Part shown: positions 32,637-43,659 of the stretch, in pieces | How the letters are laid out: every line of letters starts with the position of its first letter | How positions within the stretch are numbered: the first letter of the stretch is position 1 | NCBI GenBank assembly: GCA_030549175.1 | Contig: JAUKUA010000007.1 | Span: forward strand, 372,001-436,000 | Length of the DNA: 64,000 nucleotides | Origin: Lasiosphaeris hirsuta | Lineage: Eukaryota; Ascomycota; Sordariomycetes; Sordariales; Lasiosphaeriaceae | Direction of reading: 5' to 3' | The notes under the pieces: generated by a model | The model's database searches: none | What the model saw: only the letters and a program-made list of their open reading frames with translations | What the model was told of the DNA's origin: nothing | Made by a program: the position numbers and the translations under genes

Positions 32637-33044
32637 ATGGCTAAAGCCGTGGGATACGCCGTCTTGGAGGAGGTTCTCAAGGGTTTCGTACCCCACGTCA
32701 CGAACCTCGCCATCAACGGCTGCGACAAGGTCGGGTTCGACTGCGATCCCATCGGCCGAAAGCGCACCATCCTCATGATGGAAGAGAATACGCGGGCCGG
32801 GTACGAGAGGCGCGGCAAGACCGTCAACATCGCCATCTGGAACATGCACCTGCACGAGGACCACCAATTTGAAAATGTCATCGAGTCTGGCATTTTGCCC
32901 ATGGGTAACGGCGGAGGTTTCCGAATCGTCACGTTTCAGGGCGCGGGCTGGATCCAGAATCACGGTGCAAGGGGGTTCGAGAATTGGTGCTGCTCGGGAA
33001 ACCAGCGGCAGGATGGGGATGTGATTTACTTTGAAAATCCGTAG
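32637..33044 (+). CDS. Small unknown protein, tail-to-tail with the HET gene
   Basis: 135 aa, single exon. I choose the ATG at 32637 because the longer frame upstream crosses the TATA-like region. There is no signal peptide or membrane segment. The N-terminal third is basic (GRKRTILMMEENTRAGYERR). The rest looks like beta strands: VNIAIWNMHLHEDHQFENV, GILPMGNGGGFRIVTFQGAG, and a C-terminal GFENWCCSGNQRQDGDVIYF. The Trp/Gly-rich, CC-containing tail looks conserved rather than random, but I cannot name the family. The stop is 31 bp from the stop of the HET-domain gene on the other strand, so the 3' ends must overlap or nearly touch. A partner or trigger of the HET protein is possible but purely from position. 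Confidence 0.65.
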   Translation: MAKAVGYAVLEEVLKGFVPHVTNLAINGCDKVGFDCDPIGRKRTILMMEENTRAGYERRGKTVNIAIWNMHLHEDHQFENVIESGILPMGNGGGFRIVTFQGAGWIQNHGARGFENWCCSGNQRQDGDVIYFENP

Positions 33045-33075
33045 TGACGCTCAAGGAGAAGATGGGAGGACCTAC

Positions 33076-35016
33076 CTACACTAACGTAATGACAACTTTC
33101 GGTTGTTCCTGCTGCCTTTCCTCTAGCCACTCCGCTGCCAAGTCCCAAAGGTTGGAAACGTAGCCATATCTCTGGAAAGTGCTCAGAGCGCCGTCCACAG
33201 CCTGTAAAACTAACATAGAACGGCCCCGTTGCGCCAAGATGCAAAACAGGCGCTTCGGGAGCTCTGTGGTAGGGCAGAAGCCAAATATCTCAACCCAGCC
33301 GTGTGGTATGGGCATACAACGCTTCTCCTCCCCATTGGGACCCTTCTCACTCGTTTCCAGAGGAATTGGTTGAGCCGAAATCCTGACCCGCAGCGAGGAG
33401 ACTTCGCCAAATTCGTCTGGCCCCTTGAGCTTAATCTCATAGTCCACCAGCGAGAGGTTACCGGGCCCCTGCATCTCAACCTGTCCTTCCGCTGATGCCC
33501 AGGACCAAGTTGGGGCACCCCATGTCAACGGCCCGGGCCCGGGCGGCTTGTTCGTGCCGCTCCAAATAAGGCCCTCCGCAAACGTGTTTTCCCACACGCC
33601 TGCTAAAAAGCGTCCTGGGTGGTAACCGCTGGACTTGCTGCGCGACGACAGTTGTTTTGCTAGTCCCGCCAAGGCCGGCAGCTTGTCGCTGTGGAACGTC
33701 AAGTCGAGGCCCGAGTACACTTTGACGATGCCGTTCCACACTTGGACAAATTCGGCGGCGTTTCTCGGGGCAGACCATAACCCCCGGCCGTACTTGAGCG
33801 GCTTTTCATAGGGAGGTTCGGGGACGCTCTCGGGCTTGTCGGGCTTGAATCCTTGGACGCATTCATAAACGACGCCTTCGGCGGTGAAATGGGCCACCCG
33901 GAGGGACAGGCACCTTTCCTGGAATACCCACGCGCGTCGCAAAAGAGGAAACACGTTGCTGTACCAACCACCGGTGAGGGCGGGCACTCTCCGGAGGTGA
34001 TGCCGTGTCTGCTGACGGAAGAACAGCTGTCCGGGTACACTGAGGCCCCGGATTTCCCGACATATGAGTGACTGGTCCTTGGGCAACAGCCCGCCATGTG
34101 CATCTCCTGCTTTGGTGGCCATCAAAGTGAGGAAGGAATTTTCGTAGACGGTGCACATCTTGGACGCTTCGGCCATCCAGTCATGCTCATCTCCTTGGAC
34201 AATGCAAATGGAATCGATCCAGAGAAACTCCTTCCCAAGAAGCTTGGTGACAATGATTGCATCCTTGAAGGTCTGAGGGAGCGAAGACCACGGGATCTCG
34301 GCTGTGTTGCGTTGGTATGTCTCTTTGGTGGTGATACAATCCGGCCGGACGGCCCCCCAGCAGTGGCTCAGACATATGTAGTCCTTGCGTACGTGGAAAT
34401 CGACCAGGTTGGCCATCGGATGAGCGCCGCTAGCATCGGTGATCTTTATCATCCTGGCTGGGAGCGGTGCATTGCTGGCAGGCGGTCTGGGCATGCATTG
34501 TTTATGACACCGCGAGCAATCATCCATCCAACCCTTGAGCGCTTGAACCCATGACTCGGCGTCGGTGCGGCCGGCTGGATTCAGTTGGTTCACAACCATG
34601 GGTGAAATGCTCGTTTTAGACACCGGGGTAGCATCGTGTAAAAGGCGGAAAGACAAGTCGCGGTAAGTGGTGGCGCCTCCGCTGAATTCCCGCTCGCCGA
34701 GATCGAAGCATGTGTTGAACTCATTCCTGTTGAGTATATATCTCTCCGAATCGGGGTAGTGCTGGTGCAGAGCCTCGAATATCCCCAAGCAAACCTTGCA
34801 TCCACGCATGCCAGAGAATTGTATGTGCCCAAGCGGCATACAATCCCATTTATTCGGCAACTTTTGCCGCACTTTGTCCTCAAGCTTGCTGCATCTTTGG
34901 GCTCCGTCCGGTAAGCGAACGAGACAGAAGCCGCAATACTTCGCCGGAGAGATCAGGGTTGAGGAGGCGCGCAAGACGGATAGCACGGCGTTGGAGGCGA
35001 GATTGTAGGTATCCAT
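33076..35016 (-). CDS. HET-domain (heterokaryon incompatibility) protein
   Basis: Single exon, 646 aa. The N-terminal 200 residues have a Cys-rich segment (KYCGFCLVRLPDG, MRGCKVCLGIF) common before HET domains. The HET domain follows: YICLSHCWG, then LPQTFKDAIIVTKLLGKEFLWIDSICI with the QGDEHDW segment, and the later RAWVFQERCLSLRVAHF block, the usual order of conserved HET motifs. The C-terminal 250 residues, including WSWASAEGQVEM, have the typical tail. No NACHT, WD or ankyrin part is attached. HET proteins trigger programmed cell death when incompatible hyphae fuse, or act in related innate responses; family membership alone does not prove incompatibility function here. The frame is undamaged although neighbours are decayed, so it is probably under selection or young. 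Confidence 0.9.
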   Translation of the reverse strand: MDTYNLASNAVLSVLRASSTLISPAKYCGFCLVRLPDGAQRCSKLEDKVRQKLPNKWDCMPLGHIQFSGMRGCKVCLGIFEALHQHYPDSERYILNRNEFNTCFDLGEREFSGGATTYRDLSFRLLHDATPVSKTSISPMVVNQLNPAGRTDAESWVQALKGWMDDCSRCHKQCMPRPPASNAPLPARMIKITDASGAHPMANLVDFHVRKDYICLSHCWGAVRPDCITTKETYQRNTAEIPWSSLPQTFKDAIIVTKLLGKEFLWIDSICIVQGDEHDWMAEASKMCTVYENSFLTLMATKAGDAHGGLLPKDQSLICREIRGLSVPGQLFFRQQTRHHLRRVPALTGGWYSNVFPLLRRAWVFQERCLSLRVAHFTAEGVVYECVQGFKPDKPESVPEPPYEKPLKYGRGLWSAPRNAAEFVQVWNGIVKVYSGLDLTFHSDKLPALAGLAKQLSSRSKSSGYHPGRFLAGVWENTFAEGLIWSGTNKPPGPGPLTWGAPTWSWASAEGQVEMQGPGNLSLVDYEIKLKGPDEFGEVSSLRVRISAQPIPLETSEKGPNGEEKRCMPIPHGWVEIFGFCPTTELPKRLFCILAQRGRSMLVLQAVDGALSTFQRYGYVSNLWDLAAEWLEERQQEQPKVVITLV

Positions 35017-36859
35017 GAAATGAGACGGGTGTCACAATGCTTGTCTTGAAGGCTGCAGTCAGGTGAGTTGGAAGGTTGGAGCAAAACTCAGTTGAGCTAA
35101 AAATCTTTAAAGGCCACAAGGTCATGGAATTTTCTCATATAATCATCTGCTGGTTCTCGGAGCAGGGATTACCCAAGTTACAGACCGGAAACAATGTAGC
35201 ACCTCAATGAGGGTAGGTAATGATAGCTTGTCAGAGGTGGTGATGCTTGGGGTATTTACTACCCTTCCATTGGTGGTGGAAACCAGCTCAAGCATCGGGG
35301 AAGTTGGACACCTGTGACTTGGCGTTTTGGGCAGCAGTGCAGGGTGAAACATATCTGAGGACTCCTGATTCGTACGGATGCGCAATGGGCCAGTTGTGGT
35401 AGGGTACCCCGCTGTCTCGTCCAAGCCCCACGTCATTTTTGAGACCACGGTGGTGAGCGTGGATGTATTGTGCGAATTGAAGGAAAAAAAGTGATTCAAA
35501 GTGGTGGTCTTTGTTACTTGGCTGGATCTTGATGGCTACAGCAGAGGGAAGTCACATCGCACATGCGGGCAGGCTTATACGACCAGCGACCATGGTGTTT
35601 GCATGTTTGTCCTTTTCAATGCCGCTCACCACTTTTTATTCTTTTTATTCCACTTTTCTCCTTAGTCCTTTTTTTCTCTTTGCATTCGATCTTTTTATTG
35701 AAATGCTGCACATCCTGTCCCGATCGGGTGCTACGCTTTGTACTTGGAGTTGCATGATGGCTTTAGCATCAGGGCCTCGTGAGGGCTAAAATTGCAGTCC
35801 ACGCACCATAATTATGCATAAAATCGTGGCATGCATTTCTGCTTTCAAATTTGATGGAACCACCCCCGGGGCAAGTCCTGAATCTTCCTTCTCAGCATTT
35901 CGATTGAAAATTTGCAAGGTACTCCTTACCTCCCTTACATAAAATAACATTTTAGTATATCGACTTTCCAACCCACGGTTCATTTTTGTGATGGATCATG
36001 ATAGCTTTATATACCGAGATAATAAGCTGCTGGATATTAAAATCAGCGTATTTAACACTCCCTTGACTTGAACCGTGATATCTATTAGCAGGCTTCCGTC
36101 GATGATGAAGGTAATAAATAGGCGCTATATAGTAGATACGATGATGGGAGTTATCTCCGTCTTTATAGGGTTCTCTAGGCTAGATATATCTAAAGCGGCC
36201 GATACCTATAACTATATACTTTTGGTAGAGAAGGGGGTATGCTAATATATTTATACCGTATTGATTTATTATAGCTATTTACTATAATATACTTTAGTAA
36301 GATTAAGAGTGATAGGGGGAAATTCAATTAAAAAGCGCAGGAGGGAGTAAAATGTCCAGGCCTTGCTGTTTGGCGAGGTTATACTATTTATCCTAAAGAT
36401 AAATCTGAGATATATGCTTTGTGTTATATAGCCAGGGAAGTGATTTATATAGAGTAAACGGCATACTAAACTTATTATATACGACTTTACCTGCTGCAAA
36501 ACTCGAGATCCCGTCCCCTCTCCTCTATTGGAGAAACGGTGAACAGGAGGGAGGGCCGGTGGCCTGATACACGCGTCCTTTGTTGTGGCGCTCCCATTGG
36601 AGTCGTATAATGTCCACGTTCTGGTCTATGTAATCCCGATTAATCGACAATCTGTCCATGGGCGGCAGCGTGAATTCCAATCTTCATTTAATGTTAACTG
36701 CGGCTGGTTAACTCAACCTGATCTTATCGCCTAGATTATACCTTGGGTACGGCACCTAGGGATCAATATTCCCGTGACCGCCTCGGCATGTTAAGGTTGT
36801 ACGCTATAGGCAAAAAGAATCCAGCCATTTACTTCCCTTTTGTTCTTCTGGAGCTATAC
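35017..36859. other. Intergenic and AT-rich stretch downstream of the HET gene start
   Basis: Contains the HET promoter (about 35,017-35,400), short unsupported frames, then AT-rich DNA (about 35,900-36,500) that looks like transposon residue. No repeat ends or gene could be identified. Confidence 0.4.
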
Positions 36860-37790
36860 AATGTCATGGTTAACACTTGGAAAGGGGCAAACTTGAGCCG
36901 CCAAAACAGTCCCTGTGGCGAAAAGTTGCTGCCCACCGGCTGGGCCCGTCTGTGACCACGGTGATCTCCGTGTCGGCAATCCCAACGCCCCACGGCGATA
37001 ATAATGCCGGCGTTGGCCTGCTCGCTCAATGTCGACTGGTGCTACCGCCCCCTGTAAAGAGGAGGGCCGTAAGGAGGGAAGCCTGCATGCCAAGGTAAAA
37101 GGGAACCAGGAAGAAAGCCCGCTTGACGGGGTCCTTGCGCAGGAGGAGAGGTATTTAGTTGGTGAAGAGAATGACGGCGAAAATGGCGGCGAGGCATGGA
37201 GTAGTGTAATACCTGACGGGAAACCCAATCTTGGTGGCGAAACTAAGCCAAACGCTCGAGGCGACCACGGTACAAACCATACCGAGCATCCGGCTGACCC
37301 ACCGAGTGACGGGGTACTTACTCTCGTGTTACTGTGATCCGCTGCGTCGTTTGGACCTCTTCACGAAGCCTCAGACCAGGGGGTATTTGATATTGAAATG
37401 CAAGGCAACTTCCTCATGATGGGGTGGCGGGTCATGTTCTGGCGCCGACGACTTCAGAATCCCGGCGCGGTGGATGGCCGACCACGGGCGGGGCAAAAGC
37501 GTCGATCCCGGCGACCAGTGCCGATTGATGACGCCAACCATTTGATACGACCAATTGCCCTGCTTGCATTACTCCTCTTCTAGTCATCACATCATTCCGA
37601 AACGTCCTACCGGAAACAGAGGAAAAAAGAAAACATTCGCAGGCCTTGTCCCCGTCATTGGCGCCGTGATTTGTGGCAACAGCGAACCGGGGCAGAGCCG
37701 GAGGTGCCGGAATCTTCGTTCCAGATCGCTGCAACATCATCTTGACATCACCATCCGGATAGCGACAGGTACCACCAATTGAGCAGCGTT
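36860..37790 (-). pseudogene. PHO-4/Pho89-type Na+/phosphate symporter relic
   Basis: Pieces in different frames, in the right order for a plasma-membrane phosphate permease (PiT family). At about 37,230-37,330: MLGMVCTVVASSVWLSFATK followed by IGFPVS, the segment ending in the family's PVSTTHS motif, here broken. At about 37,040-37,210: CLAAIFAVILFTN, a stop, then LLLRKDPVKRAFFLVPFYLG and MQASLLTALLFTGGGS, resembling the central membrane segments and loop. Near 37,630-37,680 a NHGANDGDKA stretch may be the decayed N-terminal GANDVAN signature. Stops and frameshifts separate all parts, and the C-terminal half is missing. Orientation and order agree with one ancestral gene. Confidence 0.55.
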
Positions 37791-37990
37791 GCAATGACGA
37801 TGTGGCGCTCCAGGCCTTTTCCACGAATGGTCCTCTTCCAGGTAAGCCAACAACCCGTGAAGCCTGCTATGTACAAAAAGCCCGTGGGGTGCCGTTCCCA
37901 TCTCCATCTTCCCAAACCTCACCCCAAATACTGAGAGCCTGTGCACAATCACAACAACTACCGCAAATCTCAACTCGCGCTACAAGCACA

Positions 37991-38349
37991 ATGGCTGACA
38001 GCAATCCCGGAAATTTTGCCAACCGGTAAGTCGTCCTTCGCCTTGCAGTCCTTCTGACGACCCATGGTCTCGTGCTGACAGTGATTCAGTCCTACAGAGG
38101 ACGTGAAGGCCGCAGCCTCTAAGGGCGGCCAGGCGAGCCACGGCGGTGGCCGTGGTAGCGGCGGTACCGAGACCACCCAGAGCAGTGGTGGCTCCGCGAA
38201 CACCAACCCCGGCAACTTTGCCAATCGGTAAACCGCTACTCCCAATATCCCCTGTTGTTTGAGTGTACAATACGCTAACTTCTGGTTTGCTGCTCAGACC
38301 TAAGGAGGAGGTCCAGGCCATTGCGTCGAAGGGCGGGAAGGCCAGCTAA
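37991..38349 (+). CDS. Con-10-like conidiation/stress protein
   Basis: Three exons, 37991-38025, 38090-38227 and 38298-38349, giving 74 aa. Introns have GTAAGT/TTCAG and GTAAAC/CTCAG borders, and both split an Arg codon in the same place. The protein contains two copies of the KGG unit: NPGNFANRPTEDVKAAASKG and NPGNFANRPKEEVQAIASKG, joined by a Gly/Ser/Thr-rich linker. This is the Con-10 pattern of Neurospora conidiation-specific proteins and bacterial KGG stress proteins: small, hydrophilic, accumulating during sporulation, desiccation or light response. Each unit is encoded across an equivalent exon junction, which suggests internal duplication. Cytosolic; the precise molecular role of the family is not known. 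Confidence 0.9.
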
Positions 38350-39195
38350 GGGGGTGGAGGCGGTGAGGGCATGTAGTAGAGTCTCGGGTGGATTAGAATA
38401 ATGGTCTCATTTGCTGGTAAACAAGACAGGTATATTCCGAACGGCGAGATCATTCCCTTGTTGGTGATAAGTGATTGTGTGCCTGTTCCCTTTAGTAGCG
38501 TAGGAAAGAAAGGTTAGAACTCAAATCTGACGCTATCATTGAGCAAAACACTCTCAGGAAAAGCGAAAATACACCTTCCTAAAATATCTCGTGATGTAAA
38601 GCACATTATTGTCTATTGCCATGTACGGCGCTATGCTGCTCCTCGCTATATCCTGAGCAAGTGCCAGGCTGATTGACATCTCGGCATCTGGTTACGCCAT
38701 AGAAAACTACTTCCCTATACAGAGGTACTTTTCCGATTGCCGGCATGCTCGCTCGACTTCTGACATCTTCTGTAGGTACTAGTTCAGGCCGAGGCCTCCA
38801 ACCAAAGACTTAACTAAGCTGGTAAAACTGATACGAATGATGTTTTTCTGTCGGGAGGACAATATAGGGAGGGTGTAGAAGCGGTACTGATCGTGCTGGT
38901 CGCCGAAAATACGCCCTATAAAGAATTCCGTCTATCTCTGAGCCAGCTGTAGAATGGTGTTAGGGATGGAAAGCCCTCTAGCCTCACCGCACGCGTTTTC
39001 TCCGAGCGAGCTGACTATTTCGGGGAGGCGAAGGAGAATACGAAGGGATATGATATCAACGACGCGGCTGACTGGGCTTATTTCAAATTTACCCGAAATT
39101 AAGACAGAACGGGACAGGGCCTGACAAAGAGCTAGGGCAATAAGTAATGATAAGGAATGGCAAGCCCGGCCGGGATTAACATCCTGCATTTATGC
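38350..39195. other. Intergenic region up to the second transposon island
   Basis: No gene recognised. It becomes more AT-rich toward 39.2 kb. Short minus-strand frame at 38932-39189 unsupported. Confidence 0.4.
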
Positions 39196-40157
39196 TGTAA
39201 AGGATGGCCCGTTGGTAATCAGTCGGGAGGGCACGCTGCCATTATATGGCAGCGTACCCCCTGTGCCCAAATTGAGCGTAGGGGCTACGTGCAACAGACT
39301 AACCTCTATGAGCTATCTACATTTTACCACGTAACAGAGCATCTTTCTCTCAAGGATCTGTCGTAAGGTGCCTGTTTCTTTTATCTAAGAGACTATATAT
39401 AATATATAAAGATACTAAAATACTTAGGGATCCGACTTAGCCACCCGTCGGTCCCGGATCTCCTTTAGCTACTTATCTCTCGTACCTTATAAATCAAGGG
39501 TTCTAAGTCAAGTATCACTAACCATCTCCCGTTAGTCCACGGCCGGTATTAGTACTTACTTCTACAGCTCGAGTAGTATGATAACCATCGCTATAAAGGT
39601 TCCCTCACGTCCTTAGTACTTACGTCAGCTATAGAGTCGCTAGCTCCGAGGCTGACGTCTTACCATAGCGACGGTACTCTTTTCTCACTCATAGGTACCC
39701 TGTGGGCCCGGTCATGGCCACCTGTCACTACTGAAGCTAGACTTCGGAGAACGTCGGAGTTTAGATCTTCCAAAGGGGTGACTACGATAGCTGGGAGGTT
39801 TATGACTCGAAAGACCTACTGAATCGTCATACTGATCTTTTAGCTGGTTCTACAGCTCTGACTACGATGTTTAGGTTAAGTGGTTGTCCATAACAAATCT
39901 AAAGTCTAGTGACATAACCTAGCATAGTCCCAGCCACCGAGTGGTTCGGCCTCGCTACTTATGTAGTACTAGCGTTCCCAACACGACCCGTGGTTATGCC
40001 TGAGGATCTGCTAGATCTTAGCTCGTATTATAGCCATGGTTATAATTAAAGATCGTACCTATTGTTATAATATGAGAATGCGTAAACGTGTTACTACGGG
40101 CCTAGGTTAAGGAGGTGATATGCCCTGTTGACCTTAGGTGAGCTTAGTAGTGTGACA
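39196..40157 (-). mobile_element. One TIR arm joined to an inverted, truncated LTR copy
   Basis: From 39196 (TGTAAAGGATGGCCCG) to about 39340 is a left arm of the same TIR family as at 20,334 and 22,072, ending CACGTAACAG. It is followed directly by an LTR copy in reverse orientation that ends at 40157, where the minus strand reads TGTCACACTACTAAGC. The LTR lacks its 3' end at the junction. No matching right TIR is visible before the Pogo element. Fewer RIP-type changes are seen here than in the 18.3-kb copy. Confidence 0.65.
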
Positions 40158-40207
40158 CTAACCTCCTTTTTTAAGTTATATCAAAAGCCTCTACTACGTT
40201 AACTGTA

Positions 40208-42050
40208 ACGTGCGTAATAAGCGAGTGTCGCACTTTCCACGGCACGTAACACCTTTACACTCAACACCACTTTTCTCCACCATCTAATATGCCAACTTCT
40301 TCAAACGAAGCCAATATTATCTTGGCCCTCCAAGCCCTCGAACGCGATAAAGATCTAAGTGTACGACGCGCAGCAGAGATCTATGAAGTTTGCGATAAAA
40401 CCATAGGGCGTCGCCGACGCAGTATGCCTACACGACACGATATACCAGCCAACTCACGCAAACTTACGGATTTGGAAGAGAAAACGATTGTTCAGTACAT
40501 AATTGAGCTATGTGCACGCGCATTCCACCCCCGGCTTTCTTACGTGGAAGATATGGCCAATCGATTACTCCGTGAACGTGACACGCCTCCTGTTGGCGTA
40601 CGATGGCTTCACAACTTCGTTAAGTGCCAGCTAGAACTTCGGACGCGTTTTACGCATAAATACGACTACCAGAGGGCTAAATATAAAGATCTAACGATTA
40701 TTCGTAAGTGGTTTGCCCTTGTGCATAATATTAAGGTCAAATACGGTATCCTTGATGACGATATATATAACTTCGACGAGACTGGGTTTATGATAGATAT
40801 TATCATCGCCACCATAGTAGTTACTACCTCGGACGGCCATAGCAGGGCTAAACAGGCCCAGCCTAGCAATCGAGAGTAAGCTATAATTATCTAAGGAGTA
40901 AATACTCTAGGCTAAGTTATCTTACCATTTATTATCTTAACTAGGTAATACCACCTTACCAACTTGTATAAAGAATGCGACCTTCCGGCTACCTGGCGTA
41001 TTATCACAATAGACAATGGCTAGACTACAACCAAGAAAGGCATAGATTAGATTTGGCACTTCGATTTCTATATAACATCTCGTACAAAGGGTACATGTCA
41101 GCTACTAATCCTTGACGGCCACGAAAGCCACCACTCCGACAAATTTAAAAAGTACTACCAAGAGCATAACATTATTACACTTTATATACCTCCGTACTCT
41201 TTACATATACTTCAGCCATTAGATGTTAGCTGTTTTTCGCCGTTAAAGAAGGCGTACAGCTACCAGATTAAGTAGTTAATACAGATAAACATCACACACA
41301 TCAGTAAGTTAAAGTTTCTTTATTCATTCAGAGAGGTATTTTTTACTTCAATTACAAAAGAGAACATCTAGGGGAGGTTTTCCGGAGTTGGCCTTTTACT
41401 ATACGACCCAGAGAGGATAATATCTAAGCTGGATATACGTATTCGGACCTTAACACCCCTAGCCTCAAACCTAACCATAACACTACCTTGGGTCTCCCAA
41501 ACGCTACATAACCCTCGAGAGGCTACCTCACAGTCAGCGTTTATCAAAACTCGGATTTCTAACTATCAAGGTAACTCTCTAACCCCAATACTAACTACTG
41601 TAGATCGATTAGCCAAAAGCACGATAGCTTTGATATACGAGGTAGCTCTTTTACGTTCGGAGGTCTCAGCACTACGAAAGGCCAATGAGGGGCTTAAGTA
41701 AGCGATGGAGAGCCAAAAAACACGTGTGCAGCTTGGAGGGTCACTTACTGTACAAGAGGCATAGGATCTACTAGATCAGAAGGCTGTGGGCGAGCAGTTG
41801 GCCTAGGAAACACGACAAAATGGTAGTGGTGTAGGGGGGTCTCGGACGAAGATTCGGTACTGTGGTATGTGCGGCAAGCCTGGCCATAATGCACGCACGT
41901 GCAAGGAGGCTACAGAATCGTCTGATTCATCTGTTTCTGATTCAGTTATTATTATTTCCTAATGTTGTGGTTGCGTAATTGAGGATAGCTGTGGTCGGTT
42001 GTGAAACGTGCGACACTCGCTTGTCTGCGACACTCGCTTATCACGCACAT
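40208..42050 (+). mobile_element. Fot1/Pogo-type DNA transposon, complete but RIP-inactivated
   Basis: 1,843 bp bounded by TA on both sides (40206-40207 and 42051-42052). Inverted ends: left ACGTGCGTAATAAGCGAGTG, right (reverse complement) ATGTGCGTGATAAGCGAGTG, with a partial inner repeat of the GCGAGTGTCGCA core at the right end. Size, TA duplication and the encoded transposase fit the Pogo/Fot1 group of the Tc1/mariner superfamily. Both ends are present, so it could be moved in trans if an active relative exists. Confidence 0.88.
40289..41962 (+). pseudogene. Pogo/Fot1 transposase with many RIP-type stops
   Basis: A single frame of 558 codons can be followed from the ATG at 40289 to TAA 41960-41962 without frameshift, interrupted by many stops. 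In order: a psq-type helix-turn-helix (SVRRAAEIYEVCDKTIGRRR), a CENP-B-like domain (ARAFHPRLSYVEDMANRLLR, then GVRWLHNFVK), and the DDE/DDD catalytic core with the first Asp in YNFDETGF, the second in TIDNG and the third in LDGHESHHS. PYSLHILQPLDV follows, then a coiled coil and a C-terminal CCHC zinc knuckle, CGMCGKPGHNARTC. The first stop is at 40877. Many stops are TAG or TAA where relatives carry Trp or Gln (for example after TIDNG, KKGID, LGY-like and ENI), as CpA-to-TpA changes on either strand would give. The first 196 codons are open. Confidence 0.88.
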
Positions 42051-43659
42051 TAACCGCTTTCACTATTAAGCTCCTAGCTATTGTTTATATCGTTAATAGT
42101 AACCGCTAAGACGTCCGTTACTAGGTGCTATAATATCTAGTCCGTGTATTATAAGTAGATTAAGACCTTTTATAAGGTTAAGGCTCCTATCCTTCTAGCT
42201 ACTAACCCATTTAAGCCCTTTCCTACGTAAGGTAGAAGCGAGATAAGCTTTCAGCCCTTAGGAATTACCTTAAAGCAGCCTACCTTAGGTAGTAGAAGGA
42301 GATGCAATACGGGGGAAGGATGAGACCCTTCTTAGCACCATCCGTGAAGAGCGGGCCGAAGCCGCAGCCAAGGCCAGGACCGCTGCAATGGAGCAACAGC
42401 TGAACATCACATATGAACAACTCTTAGCTCAGGGGGACCATCACAAGGTTCGATAGCATTTTCACCTAGAAAAGGGAACACGAACTCGGCAGTTGCGCGT
42501 TCCGCTCCATGGCTCTGGCTCCTTATTGCAGGATCCCCACACTCGGTACCCATCATTCCAACCCGGCACCGTTGAAATCAGCGGGGCGCCTCGGGACCAT
42601 AGCTTCTTCGTGTATCACCCTCTGCCGAGTAATCGACAAGCCATGGGTGTTACTTAGCCCCAGTCAACATACTGGGCAGGCGGTGGCCAAGACCCTGACT
42701 CCACGCCATGTACGCACGGAACGGCGCTCCACCCACATCAGGGGGAACTTGAAGTCGGCCAAGAATGGAAGCAGCGATTCGAGGAGGAAAAGCTGCAGTT
42801 GTCCCTCGGTGTCGCAGAGGAGCAGGGCCGGTGGCTTAAGGGAATCGTGCACAACACATCGCCGCGCCAAGATCAACGTGGCCGTGTCGGGCCAAGTTAC
42901 GCGCCCGCATGGCTTAAGGGGGGTGGCGACCTAGCGAGGCTAGTGAAGAAGATTTTTCAAGCTGCCGATGTGGTGTATCGGGTTCTCGGGTTTGCTAATG
43001 TGAAGAAGTATAGCGGATGCTAATACAGAGCGACAAGATGGACATAATACCATGAGTTGAATAGAGAGTAATACATTCTGAACTCTCCAAAATACACGAG
43101 GCCCCGATATCGCCTGCTTCAACTTTAACATGCCGTGACAGAAGAAATCAATTTCCCCCTATTCCCCACTACGAGTAGGTCACCTTACCGCTCCTGACGG
43201 TACGATTCAGGCCCCTTCTACTATATTAGTTATATTGTGTAGAGGGTTATTAATTAGGTGACGTCAAAAGCGTCATTAACGTGCGTGATAAGCTACCGCG
43301 TCTTATTACAGAGTAGCTAACAGAGGATGCAAAATCCATATTATGATAATTCTTTATATCACTTATATCGTATAAAATAATATAGGCTATAAATGTACCT
43401 AGGAGTATTAACTCTTAATATAGAGCTCCGGCCCCTATAGAGAGTTGAACTCTTTTATATATAATCCCTATCTTATCATCTAGTATATCACGTGCCTCTC
43501 AGAGAAGCGACGGCCCGTCACGTGGGTAGCGCCCTGCTTCTTTGGCCTGCACATGAACATGCTGAGGCTCCACTCAGGCAGCAATCCGCTCACATCTTTC
43601 AAGTTCTATCCCCGATAACTTGAAACACAGTTGCGTCTCGTCGCGATGACCAGATAGCG
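42051..43659. other. Relic-rich sequence between the Pogo element and the NLR relic
   Basis: Three parts. 42,051-42,300 is AT-shifted transposon-like DNA. 42,300-43,020 is GC-rich and reads in fragments as a charged coiled-coil protein (RAEAAAKARTAAMEQQLN, later QRFEEEKLQLSLGVAEEQGR, LARLVKKIFQAADVVYRVLG) broken by stops and frame changes: a decayed gene I cannot name. 43,020-43,500 is AT-rich and includes a Pogo-like end fragment at 43,277. The last 150 bp may be the leader of the NLR relic. Confidence 0.45.
43277..43293 (+). repeat. Orphan Pogo-type terminal repeat
   Basis: TTAACGTGCGTGATAAGC matches the outer end of the 40.2-kb Pogo element, with TA in front, as at a real insertion. The match stops after about 18 bp. 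It looks like the stub of a second, deleted element. Confidence 0.55.

Noticed and set aside
35143..35499. 118-codon minus-strand frame upstream of the HET gene
   Set aside because: Ser/Thr-rich with no recognisable feature; overlaps the probable HET promoter.
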